Shown here piece by piece: positions 16,588-25,510 of a DNA stretch of 64,000 nt (position 1 is the stretch's first letter; each line of letters opens with the position of its first letter). The notes beneath the pieces were generated by a model that had not been told where the DNA came from, ran no database searches, and saw only the letters and a list, made by a program, of their open reading frames with translations. The translations under genes and the position numbers were made by a program. Origin of the DNA: Candidatus Heimdallarchaeota archaeon (GTDB taxonomy: Archaea; Asgardarchaeota; Heimdallarchaeia; Heimdallarchaeales; Heimdallarchaeaceae); assembly GCA_019057815.1 (NCBI GenBank), contig JAHLWR010000011.1:1-64000 (forward strand), written 5' to 3'.

Positions 16588-17996
16588 CCAAACACTTCAC
16601 TTGCTAGTTTTAAAGCTATCTTTAATTTCATAAGGGGAAAGATTTTCAGTCGGGGTGATATCACCTTTCCTGGATTACAGATTTTTTTGGGGTCTATGCT
16701 CTTCTTATACGCTTTGTAACTTAATAGTTGTTCATTTCCATAAATATGTTTGTAGTAACCAGAAAACCACAATCCTGTTGTATACGGGTATCCCATAAAT
16801 TTAACTGCCTTTTTCATTATCTTGTAAAACTTCATGAAAAGCATGGCTGTTTTGATACTACTGATTTCGTCTTTTTCTTTAATAAAAAAGAGAAGACTCA
16901 GTTTTTCTGGTGATATCATCGTTCCTTCTATTTGTATTTGATTATTGAAGAAAGCTTCTATCTTTTTGATGTACTTATCACTCTTGTCTATAGGGATAAC
17001 CGCTTCCCCAAACAGAAAGGTTTTTGTGTTTTTCAACAAGGAGAAAGTTCTGAATCTATGCTCCCATATATTCTTTATATATCTGTCATCTAATATTTGC
17101 CCTTTATTTTCTCTTATTGTTTGATTGAAATTAGCATAAAATTCTAATTCTTCTTCTTTGTAGTTTACTTCCTTTGATACGATAACTAAGTATCTTTCTG
17201 GTAATGTGTAATCAGATGTTGAGTTTAGAAGTGCAACTTGTTTTGGATTCATAACCCAAACAGAGAATATATCTAAATTATTCATGGATTTTAGTCCTAC
17301 AACCAATTCTTTGGCAGAATCATATGTACAAGCCTTATAACTTAAAGGTGTGTTAAATTTAACCCTTAACTTCAATTTTGTTATTATTCCTAAGGTTCCT
17401 TGAGAACCAGCAAATAGAGATAATTTGTCTTCATCTGAAAAGTTTTTTATCTCTCCTGTTGGTAGTACCACTTCTATTTCCTTAACTTGGTCTAAAGAAC
17501 CACCATATTTCAAAGCCCCAATACCAGAACCATCTTGTGCAAACCACCCTCCAATAGTACCAGAGTACAAGCTAGAAGGATATGAACAAAGAGAAAAACC
17601 TTGCATATTTAAAGAGCGTTGCAAATCAGAAAAAACATAAGGAGAAGAAACAGTAACAGATAAATCTCCAGGGTCAACAGAAAATTCCTGTTTTAAACCT
17701 TTTAAATCGACCACAACTCCTTTCTTATATGGTAAACATCCTCCAAAGCCTGAAGTTCCACCTATTCTTGGGGTTATAGGTATTTTTTCATCATTAGCAA
17801 TCTGAAAAACTTTAACTATATCATCTATTTCTTTTATTAATACAACACCATCAGGAATGTTGCTTACAACTAGTTTAGTTATTGATGGGAGAGCTACTAT
17901 ATCTCTTGAATATAATAATCGCATTATTATAGAATCTTGAAAATTTTTTCCGAAGGCTCTAGAAAATTTTGATCTAGCTATTGTTTTAAGTGTCAT
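16584..17996 (-). CDS. FAD-binding GlcD/lactate-dehydrogenase-type oxidoreductase
   Basis: A flavoprotein of the FAD_binding_4 plus FAD-oxidase C family, which oxidises 2-hydroxyacids such as glycolate or D-lactate. The FAD domain is seen in PITPRIGGTSGFGG, VVVDLKGL, PSSLYSGTIGGWFAQDGSG and the strand GTLGIITKLKL. The C-terminal cap (after about 230) is present with CNPGKVI at the end. It is co-transcribed with a CCG-domain Fe-S partner (4-base overlap) and a lipoyl protein, like GlcDF or Ldh complexes. The specific substrate is not evident. A membrane anchor is absent. Confidence 0.87.
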   Translation of the reverse strand: MTLKTIARSKFSRAFGKNFQDSIIMRLLYSRDIVALPSITKLVVSNIPDGVVLIKEIDDIVKVFQIANDEKIPITPRIGGTSGFGGCLPYKKGVVVDLKGLKQEFSVDPGDLSVTVSSPYVFSDLQRSLNMQGFSLCSYPSSLYSGTIGGWFAQDGSGIGALKYGGSLDQVKEIEVVLPTGEIKNFSDEDKLSLFAGSQGTLGIITKLKLRVKFNTPLSYKACTYDSAKELVVGLKSMNNLDIFSVWVMNPKQVALLNSTSDYTLPERYLVIVSKEVNYKEEELEFYANFNQTIRENKGQILDDRYIKNIWEHRFRTFSLLKNTKTFLFGEAVIPIDKSDKYIKKIEAFFNNQIQIEGTMISPEKLSLLFFIKEKDEISSIKTAMLFMKFYKIMKKAVKFMGYPYTTGLWFSGYYKHIYGNEQLLSYKAYKKSIDPKKICNPGKVISPRLKIFPLMKLKIALKLASEVFG

Positions 17997-19168
17997 TTCT
18001 TCACTTCCATTGACATTTTTACTAGTTCAACTAAATCCAATACTTTAATTCCAAGCTTTTTCTCCTTAACACCTTGTTGAATTGTATCTACACACAATGG
18101 GCAACAACTTACAACTATATCAGCTTCAGTATATTCTATTTCAGAAACTAGTTTGGCGTTAACCTCACTGACTAACTCGGGATTATTTATTTTTAGTAAC
18201 CCTCCTCCCCCACAGCACAGAGCTTCATCCCTATTAGAAGGCAGTTCTTCATATCTTACATTAGGAAATTTCTTTAGTATAGATCGTGGAGCTTCACTTA
18301 AATCACAATGCCTGACTAACTCACAAGGATCTTTGTATGTTATTTTCTCATCAATAGTATTCAAGAGTTTAATTTTCTTCTTATCAATCAGATCATCTAT
18401 TAGCTCAGATGCATGAACTACTTCGATGTCCCAGTCATCACCTAATATTTTAGGATAAACAATTTTGAAAGATCTATAACATCCTGCGCAAGTTGTAACT
18501 ATTTTTTTTACTCCTAGTTTCTTAAGTTCTTCACAATTATGTTTAGCAAAAGATGTTCCTACAGTGTACCCCCCTCCTAAAAAGATTGGAGCACCACAAC
18601 ACCATTCTTCATCACCAAGTACAGTAAAGTTGACTCTAGCTTTTCTTAGGATTTTTACCATACTTTCTGCTATACCTGCCATCTTCCCAGAATAAGAAGC
18701 TTGACAACCTATGAAAAATGCTACTGGAGCTTTTCGTTTTATTCTGCGAGAGAGATTGATTCCACTCATTTCTGCCCAATCTAGACGATCATTGTGAGGT
18801 AAACCAAAAATATTGTGTGTTGCTTTAACTTTATCAAATATTGAAAGCAAGTCACTACTCCATCGTCCTCTTCTAAAAGCTTCTTGTCTAATTTGTTCCC
18901 ATACTTGTAGAAGAGGAAGATCTACAATGCAGATATTTTCACAGGCTTTGCACATCGTACAAGAGAATATCGCATCAAAGAGTGATTTTGAAACATCTTT
19001 TGTATATTTTTCATCAAAATACATTTTTATCTGTTCTAGAATACCTCTAGGATGATTGGATTCCCAATTTAATTCTTTGAAAGTAGGACATACAGAGCAA
19101 TATCCGCAATATACACATTTCTGAGCTATTTCCAAAATGTCAACTTCATGTAAATGTGCAGAATTCAT
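17993..19168 (-). CDS. Fe-S oxidoreductase with two CCG domains (GlcF/HdrD-like)
   Basis: Residues 10-110 carry two 4Fe-4S ferredoxin motifs (CVYCGYCSVCP and CTMCKACENIC). Two cysteine-rich CCG domains follow, with EWCCGAP, TTCAGCYRSF, ALCCGGGG and VSCCPLCVDTI. CCG domains hold noncubane clusters in heterodisulfide reductase and in GlcF/LldE-type subunits. The protein is first in the operon and overlaps the flavoprotein by 4 bases. Electrons from the FAD subunit would pass through it to a quinone, disulfide or the lipoyl protein. Which of these is used cannot be told. Confidence 0.9.
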   Translation of the reverse strand: MNSAHLHEVDILEIAQKCVYCGYCSVCPTFKELNWESNHPRGILEQIKMYFDEKYTKDVSKSLFDAIFSCTMCKACENICIVDLPLLQVWEQIRQEAFRRGRWSSDLLSIFDKVKATHNIFGLPHNDRLDWAEMSGINLSRRIKRKAPVAFFIGCQASYSGKMAGIAESMVKILRKARVNFTVLGDEEWCCGAPIFLGGGYTVGTSFAKHNCEELKKLGVKKIVTTCAGCYRSFKIVYPKILGDDWDIEVVHASELIDDLIDKKKIKLLNTIDEKITYKDPCELVRHCDLSEAPRSILKKFPNVRYEELPSNRDEALCCGGGGLLKINNPELVSEVNAKLVSEIEYTEADIVVSCCPLCVDTIQQGVKEKKLGIKVLDLVELVKMSMEVKK

Positions 19169-19240
19169 TACAACAACCTATTACTCTTTTTCATCTCTTT
19201 AATGTTTTGTGGTGAAAATATGAAGAAGGAAAAAATTGTT

Positions 19241-19792
19241 CTAAGGTTTATATCTATTAAATACAAAAAAGTGCAGTTTTTTCTTAATAACTGTTGAAAT
19301 GACAAAATTTTTTCTAACTGTTGTAGCGAGTCTTCCAGCTCTAACAAGCTCAATAGGATTAATTTTACCTTCACTCTCAATAATTTGAACTAGATATGGA
19401 CTATGTTCTAGACCTGGTCCTTTTGTATAAACACTGAAATCTACACCGAATTTCAGACCTGGTCGTACAACATAACCTAGATCTTTCAAATGTTTGTAAA
19501 CCTTCATTTTACTATCAAAGTTCAAGTACTGAGCACGACAACGTTCTAGAAAATGCTCTTTCTTTAGAACCTTTTCGTTTTCATCTAAAACTTTTAATTT
19601 TTTCTTTTCTATTAAATATGAAGCTTCAAAAAATGAAATTTCCGAAGGATCGCGAAATTCATCCTCTGACTTAGGTTTTCTAACACCAAGAGGTTTTCCT
19701 ATAAAGCCATTACTATATAGTTTCTGACCTTTGGAAATATCCCAGACAATTATTCTACTCCCGACAAACTGGGCTGTGAATTTCTCTTTCAT
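19241..19792 (-). CDS. endA: tRNA-splicing endonuclease EndA
   Basis: Archaeal intron endonuclease that cuts bulge-helix-bulge motifs in precursor tRNAs. The C-terminal catalytic domain shows the triad context: Tyr in FSVYTKGPGLEHSPYLV, His in the same segment, and Lys in RLATTVRKNFV. From ATG 19792 the protein is about 183 residues, the size of the homotetrameric type. The longer frame to 19849 adds a hydrophilic extension without conserved residues, so I start at 19792. It is divergent from the KaiC-like gene. Confidence 0.9.
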   Translation of the reverse strand: MKEKFTAQFVGSRIIVWDISKGQKLYSNGFIGKPLGVRKPKSEDEFRDPSEISFFEASYLIEKKKLKVLDENEKVLKKEHFLERCRAQYLNFDSKMKVYKHLKDLGYVVRPGLKFGVDFSVYTKGPGLEHSPYLVQIIESEGKINPIELVRAGRLATTVRKNFVISTVIKKKLHFFVFNRYKP

Positions 19793-19887
19793 TATAATGT
19801 TTTTTCTCTCAAATAATTTAACTTTATCGAATCTTGTTAAGATACACACACATTAAATTAAAATAGTACAAATTCTTAAACAAAATT

Positions 19888-21294
19888 ATGATTATTTCTA
19901 CTGGTAATGTAGAGCTGGATCAAATGATAGATGGAGGGCTAAGAACAAAATACTGCTATGCAATTAAAGGAACGGCAGGAGCGGGAAAAACGGTATTATC
20001 TCTCTTCATTGCTTTGGGAGTATTAAAGCAAGATATCCCTGTGCTCTTTATCAGTACCGAAGTAGAGTCTGATAGACTGATCGATTACACAAAATCATTC
20101 GAAATCGATATCTCCCCCTATCTTGAAAATAGTATGTTGCGAATAGAGAAAATGACATTAAAGCCAACTGGAGTTAGTTTAGTTCAAACAGGAAAATTTG
20201 ATCTTTCAGCTATAATTGCAAGGACAAAACATATAATTGAATCTATTGGAGCCAAAGTTATAATTTTTGATTCAATTTCAGCTTTCATTGCAGATTTTGA
20301 ACATGAAAAAACAGCTAGAAGCAAGTTTATGGACTTTATTAAGGAAATAACCAATTTGGATACAACATTGATTCTAACATCCGAAATAAGAGAAGGTGAA
20401 GATAAAGCAACTCTAGAAGAATTTCTTGTAGATGGTGTGATAAAAATAAGGACAGATATGCAAAATCAGCAACTCGTTAAATATATCTCCGTTCCAAAAC
20501 TTCGCTCAGCCAAACCTGCAAAAGTTGAAAATACTCTGATAATTGATAAAACAGGATTTACTATCCTTGAAGCGGAGTCGTTACCACTGGTAAAAATAGA
20601 AGGAGAAACACTGGGAATAAAAAGACTCGATGAACTTCTTGGAGGAGGATTCCCTTCTGGTAGTGTAGTTCTCATAGAAAATAACGGAGAAATTGACTAT
20701 TTCCCTCTTTTCTTAAGTACTCTCTATCATTCCTTACATCAAAATAAGGGAGTAATTATACACTCAAATGTACAAATGTACTCCACAAAAATTTTGGAAG
20801 GTTTAACAAATGCAGGGTGTGATATAACCAAATATCTGAACAAGGGAAGTTTAGTTTTTATCGATAAATTCAACCGCTCTGTGACGAGTACTGAAGCAAG
20901 AGAGATTAGTCAACTTCTAAACACTGATGATATGATATCAGTAACTGTTGAACTAATGGAAGCTTTTGAAGGTACAAATCAGAAAGTTACACTGTTTGGT
21001 GACCTTACAGACGATGTTAACATTTTATCAGAAAGTGATTTTTTACGGCTTTTTGCGTTACAATCATTTAATATCAAAGAAAGAGGAGCTATATCTTTCT
21101 CGTTTATCAATTTTAATGCCATAAGTAGAGAAATACTTGCTAGATTAAGAAATACTGCAGATGTAATAATTAGATTCTCAAAATCAGATTATAGTAAACA
21201 TATCGAGTGCATAAAAAGTAGTACAGGAGCAACTTTCTTACCTAAAGTAGTGAAATATAAACAAAAATATCCACTTATTGAAATATTAGATTAA
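19888..21294 (+). CDS. Two-domain KaiC-like RecA-superfamily ATPase
   Basis: The first domain (1-235) has Walker A GTAGAGKT at 28-35, a Walker B strand VIIFDSISA, and the KaiC-type start GNVELDQMIDGGL. The second domain (240-468) repeats the pattern with GIKRLDELLGGGFPSG, but its P-loop position reads ENNGEIDYF, without GKT, so it should not bind ATP in the standard way. Such archaeal KaiC-like proteins are implicated in signalling, motility and membrane biology, and the role here is unknown. The gene is followed after the stop by GGAGGT and the small thioredoxin-like frame, so the two are probably coupled. Confidence 0.85.
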   Translation: MIISTGNVELDQMIDGGLRTKYCYAIKGTAGAGKTVLSLFIALGVLKQDIPVLFISTEVESDRLIDYTKSFEIDISPYLENSMLRIEKMTLKPTGVSLVQTGKFDLSAIIARTKHIIESIGAKVIIFDSISAFIADFEHEKTARSKFMDFIKEITNLDTTLILTSEIREGEDKATLEEFLVDGVIKIRTDMQNQQLVKYISVPKLRSAKPAKVENTLIIDKTGFTILEAESLPLVKIEGETLGIKRLDELLGGGFPSGSVVLIENNGEIDYFPLFLSTLYHSLHQNKGVIIHSNVQMYSTKILEGLTNAGCDITKYLNKGSLVFIDKFNRSVTSTEAREISQLLNTDDMISVTVELMEAFEGTNQKVTLFGDLTDDVNILSESDFLRLFALQSFNIKERGAISFSFINFNAISREILARLRNTADVIIRFSKSDYSKHIECIKSSTGATFLPKVVKYKQKYPLIEILD

Positions 21295-21309
21295 GGAGGT
21301 CTAAGAAAA

Positions 21310-21570
21310 ATTAAAGTCATCTTCTTTACAGGTCCAAGTTGTGGTTGGTGCATATATGTTAAGGATATTCTAATAAATATTATCTCCGAATGTAGCAATC
21401 TTGATTTAGAAATTGTAGACATTTCAAAGGATATAGAAAAAGCATTCGAATATGATGTTATAGCTTTACCAACGATTATACTGCCAAATAGTCAAAGAAT
21501 TATTGGTGCAGCAGATGAAGCATTATTACGAGAACAGATAAAACACTTCTGCATAAAAGAGGAAAATTGA
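21310..21570 (+). CDS. Small thioredoxin/glutaredoxin-like protein with apparent ATT start
   Basis: The frame encodes about 86 residues beginning KVIFFTGPSCGWC, a redox-active CxxC at the end of the first strand, followed later by the cis-proline segment IALPTIILP. The fold is that of short thioredoxins. There is no ATG, GTG or TTG upstream of the active site in this frame. A strong GGAGGT at 21295-21300 sits 9 bases before ATT at 21310, which would give a natural start M-K-V. It begins right after the KaiC-like gene in the same frame. The missing canonical start makes expression level uncertain. Confidence 0.75.
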   Translation: MKVIFFTGPSCGWCIYVKDILINIISECSNLDLEIVDISKDIEKAFEYDVIALPTIILPNSQRIIGAADEALLREQIKHFCIKEEN

Positions 21571-21613
21571 AAAAACTCATAATTAATGATCTAACAAAAA
21601 AGGGATAATTTGC

Positions 21614-23386
21614 TTACTTTTTTTTATGAAAATAAGTAAGACTTGCCAAACCTATTAGCGATAACATTAGAATGTAAAATGTGTTAGAAGAAGCGATTAA
21701 TGTAAAATCATAACCAGCTTTTTCCATGTATTCTCGAGCTAGTTCTAAATCATATTTGAAATATTCTAGCTTGTTATCGTATCCAACACATGCATCAGGC
21801 ATTGGGCTTACACCAGGAACACCTATACCTCGCAAATATTCTTCTACTATCTCTTCTTTCGGAATCGCATGGCTTATAGCTTTACGAATATGTTTTGCAG
21901 CTTCAGCTGTTCCTTTAGGTGTTAACTCCCCTGTTCCTATAATTGGATGTTTTAAGTTTATGATTACTTCACGTATTGCTGGAATCTTTGCAATAACACT
22001 TTGTACATATGAGTTATAATCATCTTGATTATTATAGGGAAAGTAATAATAATCCATAATATCTATATTTCCACTATTAATAGCTGCTATTGCGCTATCA
22101 AGGTTGGGTATGACTTTAATAGTCATTTGCTTCAATTCTGGTTGTCTTTTATGCCAATAGGGATTAGGTATCATGGTTAAATTGTTTCTCTGTTCATCGA
22201 ATGTATCTATCATGAATGGCCCACAAGCAGTGACAAGTGTTTCTCCCACATTTTCTGTGAATGGAAGCTCATAAAAAACTGAATCTTCATAAAGATCAAC
22301 TAGTGGTTCTACAATTGATTTGTCTATAATACCATAACTCATTGCTTCTAGAGCACGGAAATGTTTTTCTTTGAAATTAAATTGAATAGTAGTGTCATCA
22401 AAAATGACAATGGAGTCATTATTTTCAAAGAATTTCTCTAAGAAAGCACACTTTTTTGAATTAAGATTATCATCCATATAGAGCTCATAACTATACTTTA
22501 CATCTTCTGCTAACACCTGTTCGCCATTACTAAACTTTGCATTAGAATCGATAGTAACATTATATTGTTTACCATCATCACTTACATTATAACTTGAAGC
22601 AATGGAAGTTTCAAAGAAATGAGAGTTCTGTACTCTTTGGAATAAACCTCTATAAACATTATGCATCCAAAGATCACCAATATGACGATCTTGTGTAATT
22701 ATATTGTATTCATCTATTTCAATGGGAGTTGCAATAATTATCTCTTGATCGTCTGTATCATTCCAAAACTCTGAGAGATATTGGTTAGAAGCCAATAATT
22801 CGTAATCGACTCCAGTTATATTAACTCTAGTATTGATTATTACCCTATCATACAGAACTACAATTGAAGGTAGTTCCTCATATAGTATCGATTGAAGTTG
22901 TTTACTTAGTTCAATCCTTTTATCGTAATCTAGTTCTGAAGTATATTGCTCTAAAATAGAATCGTAAGTACTGTTACTGAATTGATAGATATTATCTCCA
23001 TTTGGTGGTAAACCAGCAGTATCAAAAAGTCCCCTTGGATCCCAGTCAAGGCTCCATAGCCAACCACAAAAGAAGATATCAAAACCTCCTTGTTCATAAG
23101 TTGGAATGTAGTCATAATAACCGGGCTCTCCTACAGGGTAATACCATGTTCTAGGCATAATAATATTCCAATTAGTGTAGTCGCGATAACTGATATTTAT
23201 GCCAATCTTAGGTAACTGATTTTCTACTGTAAGTACCCAGTAATTGGCAATAGGAGCAGATTGAGGAGATAAAAGGTTAACAGAAAAAAGTATTGGAACT
23301 GCATCCTCAGTTTCCGCATTAGAAAAAACTAGTGATAGGAGAAAAATAAATGCGATTACTACTGTTATCGCCCTTTTCATATACAA
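21614..23386 (-). CDS. Family 5 solute-binding protein with its two lobes in permuted order, membrane-anchored
   Basis: The product has a signal peptide (1-24) and a C-terminal membrane helix with HKKK tail. Residues about 25-215 look like the C-terminal lobe of oligopeptide-type binding proteins (WLWSLDWDPRG, DKRIELSKQLQ, LYEELPSIVVLYDR). Residues about 218-560 look like the N-terminal and middle parts (SYNVSDDGKQYNVTI, FSNGEQVLAEDVKYS, IPNPYWHK, ending LAREYMEKAGYDF). The normal order is the reverse, so the protein appears circularly permuted or derived from a fused tandem copy. No permease or ATPase genes are adjacent. Extracellular binding of peptides or similar solutes is inferred from the family. 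Confidence 0.82.
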   Translation of the reverse strand: MYMKRAITVVIAFIFLLSLVFSNAETEDAVPILFSVNLLSPQSAPIANYWVLTVENQLPKIGINISYRDYTNWNIIMPRTWYYPVGEPGYYDYIPTYEQGGFDIFFCGWLWSLDWDPRGLFDTAGLPPNGDNIYQFSNSTYDSILEQYTSELDYDKRIELSKQLQSILYEELPSIVVLYDRVIINTRVNITGVDYELLASNQYLSEFWNDTDDQEIIIATPIEIDEYNIITQDRHIGDLWMHNVYRGLFQRVQNSHFFETSIASSYNVSDDGKQYNVTIDSNAKFSNGEQVLAEDVKYSYELYMDDNLNSKKCAFLEKFFENNDSIVIFDDTTIQFNFKEKHFRALEAMSYGIIDKSIVEPLVDLYEDSVFYELPFTENVGETLVTACGPFMIDTFDEQRNNLTMIPNPYWHKRQPELKQMTIKVIPNLDSAIAAINSGNIDIMDYYYFPYNNQDDYNSYVQSVIAKIPAIREVIINLKHPIIGTGELTPKGTAEAAKHIRKAISHAIPKEEIVEEYLRGIGVPGVSPMPDACVGYDNKLEYFKYDLELAREYMEKAGYDFTLIASSNTFYILMLSLIGLASLTYFHKKK

Positions 23387-23706
23387 AACCTTCCTTATAG
23401 TTTATTTCTTAAAATACTAATAAATATTCCGTTAAACATGGTCTGAAAAAAGAATTTCTTTAGAAAAATAATATCAAAACAGCATGTTTTTATTATCCAA
23501 TTAGAGAAAATTCATTCCTCTTTGCATCTTAATGAAAATGGGTCACCCTTCTAATAATGTGCCCCTTATTGAAAGAGGACTTCTAGTCAATCGAAAGAAC
23601 ATAAGTAAGTAATGTATCTTCTAATAAGAAGACCTTAATGCAAACTTAACAGCTTTGATTAAAGCATGTTTTCGAATAGTTTTTTAGAATGAATTAGTAG
23701 TTAGTT
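23387..23706. other. Intergenic stretch between divergent genes
   Basis: It holds the two promoters, of the solute-binding protein and the methyltransferase, but no credible gene. A small perfect inverted repeat with arms TCTTCT and AGAAGA and a 4-base loop lies at 23617-23632. Short T-rich and A-rich runs occupy the rest. A 26-codon frame near 23532 has no sign of coding. Confidence 0.5.
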
Positions 23707-24333
23707 ATGATGGTTCTTCCTTCTCTTATTACCAATTCATTTTTTCTTGGATATTTGGCTGTTTATATAATTACACATATTCCTTTTGATATTGTAATGT
23801 TAGCTAATCGTGGTAAAGCATCCTATCCTAGACCTAGCTTTAAAACATTTTTTGAAACGTTTGCAGTAATAGTTCCAACCTTAATTTTTTGGTTGTTTCT
23901 ATTCATAAACCCTATAATTTTCTTCAATTCTGGAAAAGACTATGCATCATTAGAAATAAGCTCTTCAACATGGGAGTGGATCATTCGAGTGATTGGTTTT
24001 GTACTATTATCTGTAGGACTATTAATTGGATGTTTAGGGCGAATAGGAAGGGGAGCATATTTAACTAGAAACGAATCTAAACTGGCCACAAACTGGGGTC
24101 ATGCAATAGTTAGACATCCTTCTTACTTTATGTATATAACATGCTTCATTGGTTTACCTTTGGCTAGTTTATCTCCATATCTTCTGATTTTACTAATCGG
24201 TATACCAGGCTACATACTGACCACAATCCATGAAGAAAAAGTCCTCAAAGAAGCGTTTGGTAATGAATTTACGAAATATAAGGAAAAAGTTGGGATGTTA
24301 TTCCCGAAAATAGGATGTAGATTAGGAAAATAG
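23707..24333 (+). CDS. Isoprenylcysteine carboxyl methyltransferase-family membrane protein
   Basis: A 208-residue protein with about five membrane helices and the ICMT/PEMT signature in its C-terminal half: GHAIVRHPSYFMYI, then TTIHEEKVLKEAFGNEFTKYKEKV. The RHPSY and E-E...F-x-x-Y pattern binds S-adenosylmethionine in this family. Bacterial and archaeal members methylate lipids or unknown small substrates, so the name should not be read as proof of protein prenylation. The gene is convergent with the FAD oxidoreductase gene, with only 4 bases between the stops. Confidence 0.83.
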   Translation: MMVLPSLITNSFFLGYLAVYIITHIPFDIVMLANRGKASYPRPSFKTFFETFAVIVPTLIFWLFLFINPIIFFNSGKDYASLEISSSTWEWIIRVIGFVLLSVGLLIGCLGRIGRGAYLTRNESKLATNWGHAIVRHPSYFMYITCFIGLPLASLSPYLLILLIGIPGYILTTIHEEKVLKEAFGNEFTKYKEKVGMLFPKIGCRLGK

Positions 24334-24337
24334 AAAA

Positions 24338-25510
24338 CTATTTTAGTTTTTCAACACTTCCAAAATCTCTGTAAAGTGAAAATTCTTCGAGTATACTATT
24401 ATCATTTTCAGATAAATCATTCGTTACTATTCTTGCAATCAGTTCTCCAAGACCAGGTCCCAACATATACCCTTGACCGCACAAACCTACGGCATTGATA
24501 TAACCATCAATATCTTTTACTTTTCCAACTATTGGTGAGCCATCTGGAGTCATTGGATATAATCCCCTCCAAGTTCTCCTCATCTTAAGGTGCTTTGTTT
24601 TTGGGATTAATAGAACGATTCTTTCTGCAACTTGGGGTAAAAAGACTGATGTGTCTCGTTCATCTTTTCCTGGGATTATTGGATCAGGTGTCAAGCAGAG
24701 GATGAATTTACCTTCAGCATTTTGATAAAAATAGAAATTGCTTGTTCCTCTTCCTTGTCGCAGGTCAACAACTAGTGGTTCAATAAATTTCTTGACAGGT
24801 TCACTGATTCCAGATTCATGTGAGTCAGGGAATATAGGCAATTCTAGACCAACAAGAGCACCTATCTCTTTCGCATTAGCGCCTGCTGCATTAACTATAC
24901 ATCTAGTTTCATATTCATTTTTTGTTGTTATCACTTTGCTAACTTTGTTATTCTCTAGTCTAATTTCTATAACACTTTCATTAAAGAGATATTTTACCCC
25001 ATATTCTTTCGATTTGCGATAAAAAGCATTTATTGACAAAAGAGGAGAAGCATTACCATCTTCTGGAGAATAAGTTCCTCCTCGTAGACCTTCTTCTGCA
25101 ATGCCTGGGACAAGTTCAACTATTCTGTCTTTATCAACCCAGCTAATATTCAACTCAGCTTCTCTTTGTATTACTAGGTTATCTTTCATCAGTTTCTCAA
25201 GTTCTTCTGTATAGGCAACAAATACATATCCTCCTGAAAACCATTCAATATCATCACCATATTTCTCTTTCCAAGTTGAAAAGATTTCTATGGATCTACT
25301 GCATAATCGTATTTTAGCTGGAGCTGTATGAGTTGCTCTAATACCACCAATAGCTTTTTTGTTTTGTCCTTGTCCTACTGAAGAAAGTTCTTCTATTACT
25401 CCTACCTCTACTCCTTTTTGTGCTAAAGCTAAAGCTATTGGAACTCCAATACTTCCTGCACCAATTATAATTACATCGTAATTTCTACTCATTTTATTCA
25501 TCCTCCTCAT
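24338..25510 (-). CDS. FAD-dependent amine/imino acid oxidoreductase, DAO family (beta subunit-like)
   Basis: A DAO-fold flavoenzyme: Rossmann start YDVIIIGAGSIGVPIALALA, FSGGYVFVAY, the strand CIVNAAGANAKEIG, and the C-terminal FAD contact YINAVGLCGQGYMLGPGLGELIA. It is the counterpart of the beta subunits of sarcosine oxidase, dye-linked proline dehydrogenase or HcnC. It is downstream of, and overlaps by 17 bases, a large flavin/Fe-S subunit, so they form a heteromeric dehydrogenase for an N-methyl or cyclic amino acid. The exact substrate is not visible. Confidence 0.88.
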   Translation of the reverse strand: MRRMNKMSRNYDVIIIGAGSIGVPIALALAQKGVEVGVIEELSSVGQGQNKKAIGGIRATHTAPAKIRLCSRSIEIFSTWKEKYGDDIEWFSGGYVFVAYTEELEKLMKDNLVIQREAELNISWVDKDRIVELVPGIAEEGLRGGTYSPEDGNASPLLSINAFYRKSKEYGVKYLFNESVIEIRLENNKVSKVITTKNEYETRCIVNAAGANAKEIGALVGLELPIFPDSHESGISEPVKKFIEPLVVDLRQGRGTSNFYFYQNAEGKFILCLTPDPIIPGKDERDTSVFLPQVAERIVLLIPKTKHLKMRRTWRGLYPMTPDGSPIVGKVKDIDGYINAVGLCGQGYMLGPGLGELIARIVTNDLSENDNSILEEFSLYRDFGSVEKLK

